A stretch of DNA of 64,000 nucleotides from assembly GCF_040954835.1 (NCBI RefSeq), contig NC_090703.1, positions 22,271,444 to 22,335,443 of the forward strand, read 5' to 3'. Positions 62,602-64,000 of the stretch are shown in pieces. Position numbers and translations under genes: made by a program. Source of the DNA: Lepisosteus oculatus (lineage: Eukaryota; Chordata; Actinopteri; Semionotiformes; Lepisosteidae). A model generated the notes under the pieces. That model worked only from the letters and a program-made list of their open reading frames with translations, did not search any database and had not been told where the DNA came from. The stretch's first letter is position 1, and the number at the start of each line of letters is the position of its first letter.

Positions 62602-63435
62602 TATAATAATAAAATAATAATAAACTTTATTTTATATAGCACCTTTAAAGGTGGCTTCTCAAAGCGCTTTACAGGATGACAATAACAATAAATAAGAAGA
62701 CTACAACAATAAATAAGAAGAATACACAAGATAAGACACAAATAAAATATATAGAGGAGACCGTGGATGGTGGTACTAAGAAGAGCAGAGGGGTAAAGAA
62801 TGGAACCAGTTAAGTAAAGGCTTTTCTGAAGAAGAGGGTTTTGAGTCTGGATTTGAAGGAGTTTAGAGAGGGTGATTCCCTGATATCCTTGGTCAAAGAG
62901 TTCCAGAGCTTGGGGGCATAACAGGAGAAGGCCCTGTCGCCCATACAATGTAGACGGGCTTGGGGGACAGTAAGGAGGGCAGAATTTGAAGAGCGGAGGT
63001 TGCGAGGTGGGGAGTAAGGTGATAATAGTTCAGACAGGTACTGAGGTGCCAAGCTATGCAGAGCCTAATAGGTGAGCATGAGGATTTTAAAGTCTACACG
63101 GAATTTGATCGGAAGGCAGTGCAAGGACTCCAGGACAGGAGTAATGTGAACACTTGCACTAGACCTGGTCAGGATTTTGGCTGCTGAATTTTGGACATAC
63201 TGCAGTTTGTTCAGAGTAGATTTTGATACCCCTGCGAGTAGAGCATTACAGTAGTCAATTTGAGAGAATACAAATGTGTTGATCAGCTTTTCAGCCACAG
63301 TTAATGGTAGCATAGGGTGTAGTCTTGTGATATTTCTAAGGTGAAAAAAAGATGTTTTGACAGTATGCTTTACGGTCGAATGTTAAGCCAGAATCGAATA
63401 TAATACCCCAAGGTTTTTCAATTTTGATTGAAGCT
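62602..63435 (-). mobile_element. L2-type LINE, 5'-truncated, RT C-terminus and 3' tail
   Basis: Minus-strand frames encode AEKLINTFVFSQIDYCNALL, KLQYVQNSAAKILTRSS, HITPVLESLHCLPIKFRVDF, then in another frame APQYLSELLSPYSPPRNLRS, GDRAFSCYAPKLWNSLTKD and SFKSRLKTLFF. These are the characteristic end of fish L2-group LINE ORF2. The 3' tail is 'agcgctttgagaagccacct', 'tgctatataaaataaagttt' and an ATT repeat. Two frameshifts are visible (near 63060 and 63330), so it is inactive. Confidence 0.9.
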
Positions 63436-63751
63436 CAAGTAATTGCCTGCTTTTTCCCCCATAGCTCACTAATGCTCAGTTTCCACCTGCTTTGGCATGA
63501 TCTCAACTCATGAACGCAACTCATTTCTGTAATACTTAAAAAGCCTCCAAGTGTTTATGACAGACTTCTTTTTTCTGGTTGTATAATGGAAATACCACAT
63601 GGGAAAACCCAAGTTTGACACGTTTGCTCTTCTAGGTGTTAGCATTTAAACAGATTTAACATTAAAATCATATTTCTATCTATCTGAAAACCATCTACCT
63701 TTCCATCTGACTATGGATACCCACCCCCCCAGTCGATTAACATGAGGAAAG
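63436..63751. other. Non-coding stretch, no gene recognised
   Basis: AT-rich unique sequence between the LINE and a SINE fragment. Nothing recognised. Confidence 0.4.
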
Positions 63752-63880
63752 CCATCCATTTTCTAACTGCTTTATCCAGTACAGGATCGCGGGGGAAACT
63801 GAGGCAATCCTGGCAAGGAACAGCTGCAGGGCAGGGTACACGATGCCAGTCCATCACAGGAGAGGGACACACACACACAG
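63752..63880 (-). repeat. V-SINE-like repeat, 3' part, reverse orientation
   Basis: 'gccatccattttctaactgc', 'ggatcgcgggggaaactgag', 'gcagggtacacgatgccagt', ending in a short CA run where the central domain should follow. Confidence 0.7.
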
Positions 63881-63940
63881 ATTGCTTTTAGTGCTGATTC
63901 GGAAGAGCAGCGAGGAAGATGGCAAGAACCAAGCAGTGGG

Positions 63941-64000
63941 GCAGGGCAGAGTGGTGGCTCTGTGGTTAAGGCTCTACACCTTTGGCTGGAAGGTTGCCGG
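63941..64000 (+). repeat. tRNA-derived SINE (family 2), head only, cut by window end
   Basis: 'cagagtggtggctctgtggt' and 'ggctggaaggttgccgg' match the head of the 19.2 kb copy, with the B box beginning at the last bases of the window. Confidence 0.75.

Noticed and set aside
1..64000. Search for CRISPR arrays, operons, prokaryotic defence systems or viral genes
   Set aside because: The DNA is vertebrate nuclear. The repeats are SINE/LINE/DNA-transposon types with no regular spacer structure, and no retroviral gag, pol or env frames were recognised.

Overview
The window is vertebrate nuclear DNA, most likely from a ray-finned fish. It is AT-rich and intron-bearing, with canonical GT..AG splice sites and many fish-type interspersed repeats: V-SINE-like SINEs, Tc1 transposons, and L2/Rex/CR1-group LINEs ending in GATCAATAAAGTATCTATCT-like tails. 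The species cannot be fixed from sequence alone. The repeat mix would suit a non-teleost such as gar or bowfin, but that is a weak inference.

There is one convincing cellular protein-coding gene: MBIP (MAP3K12-binding inhibitory protein 1, a subunit of the ATAC histone acetyltransferase complex), on the + strand from 17312 to 30436. Nine coding exons join in phase into 1026 nt (341 aa plus stop). The upstream sequence carries two CCAAT boxes, and an AATAAA lies about 210 bp after the stop. The introns hold transposable elements: three V-SINE copies, one split by a second SINE (intron 1), a full-length Tc1 element with ~210-bp inverted repeats (intron 2), a V-SINE and an old hAT-like relic (intron 3), a tRNA-derived SINE (intron 4), and an antisense LINE fragment with a 240-codon open frame (intron 6).

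Region 1-17.2 kb is upstream of MBIP. It holds a LINE scrap, a Tc1 relic, several V-SINEs, a fossil tandem repeat and long stretches of unique AT-rich DNA. In human the MBIP 5' side faces the NKX2-1/NKX2-8/PAX9 cluster, so this flank may belong to that regulatory landscape, although no NKX2-1 exon is visible here. Region 30.7-64 kb is downstream of MBIP and has no recognisable gene. It contains a solo LTR with a perfect 5-bp target duplication, a hAT-like MITE, a possible 5S-derived SINE, LINE fragments at 54.2, 57.0 and 62.6 kb, a CpG-rich patch at 42.6-43.3 kb, and a few unique blocks that read like conserved non-coding elements.

The less expected observations are three. An inverted, partly deleted copy of the 18.8-19.5 kb intron-1 sequence, nested-SINE junction included, sits at 58.5-59.0 kb. 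Two LINE 3' ends 28 kb apart are about 98% identical. A hammerhead-like CTGAAGA..GAAAC motif lies in a repeat at 62.18 kb. I found no CRISPR array, operon, rRNA or functional tRNA gene, and no convincing novel protein system.
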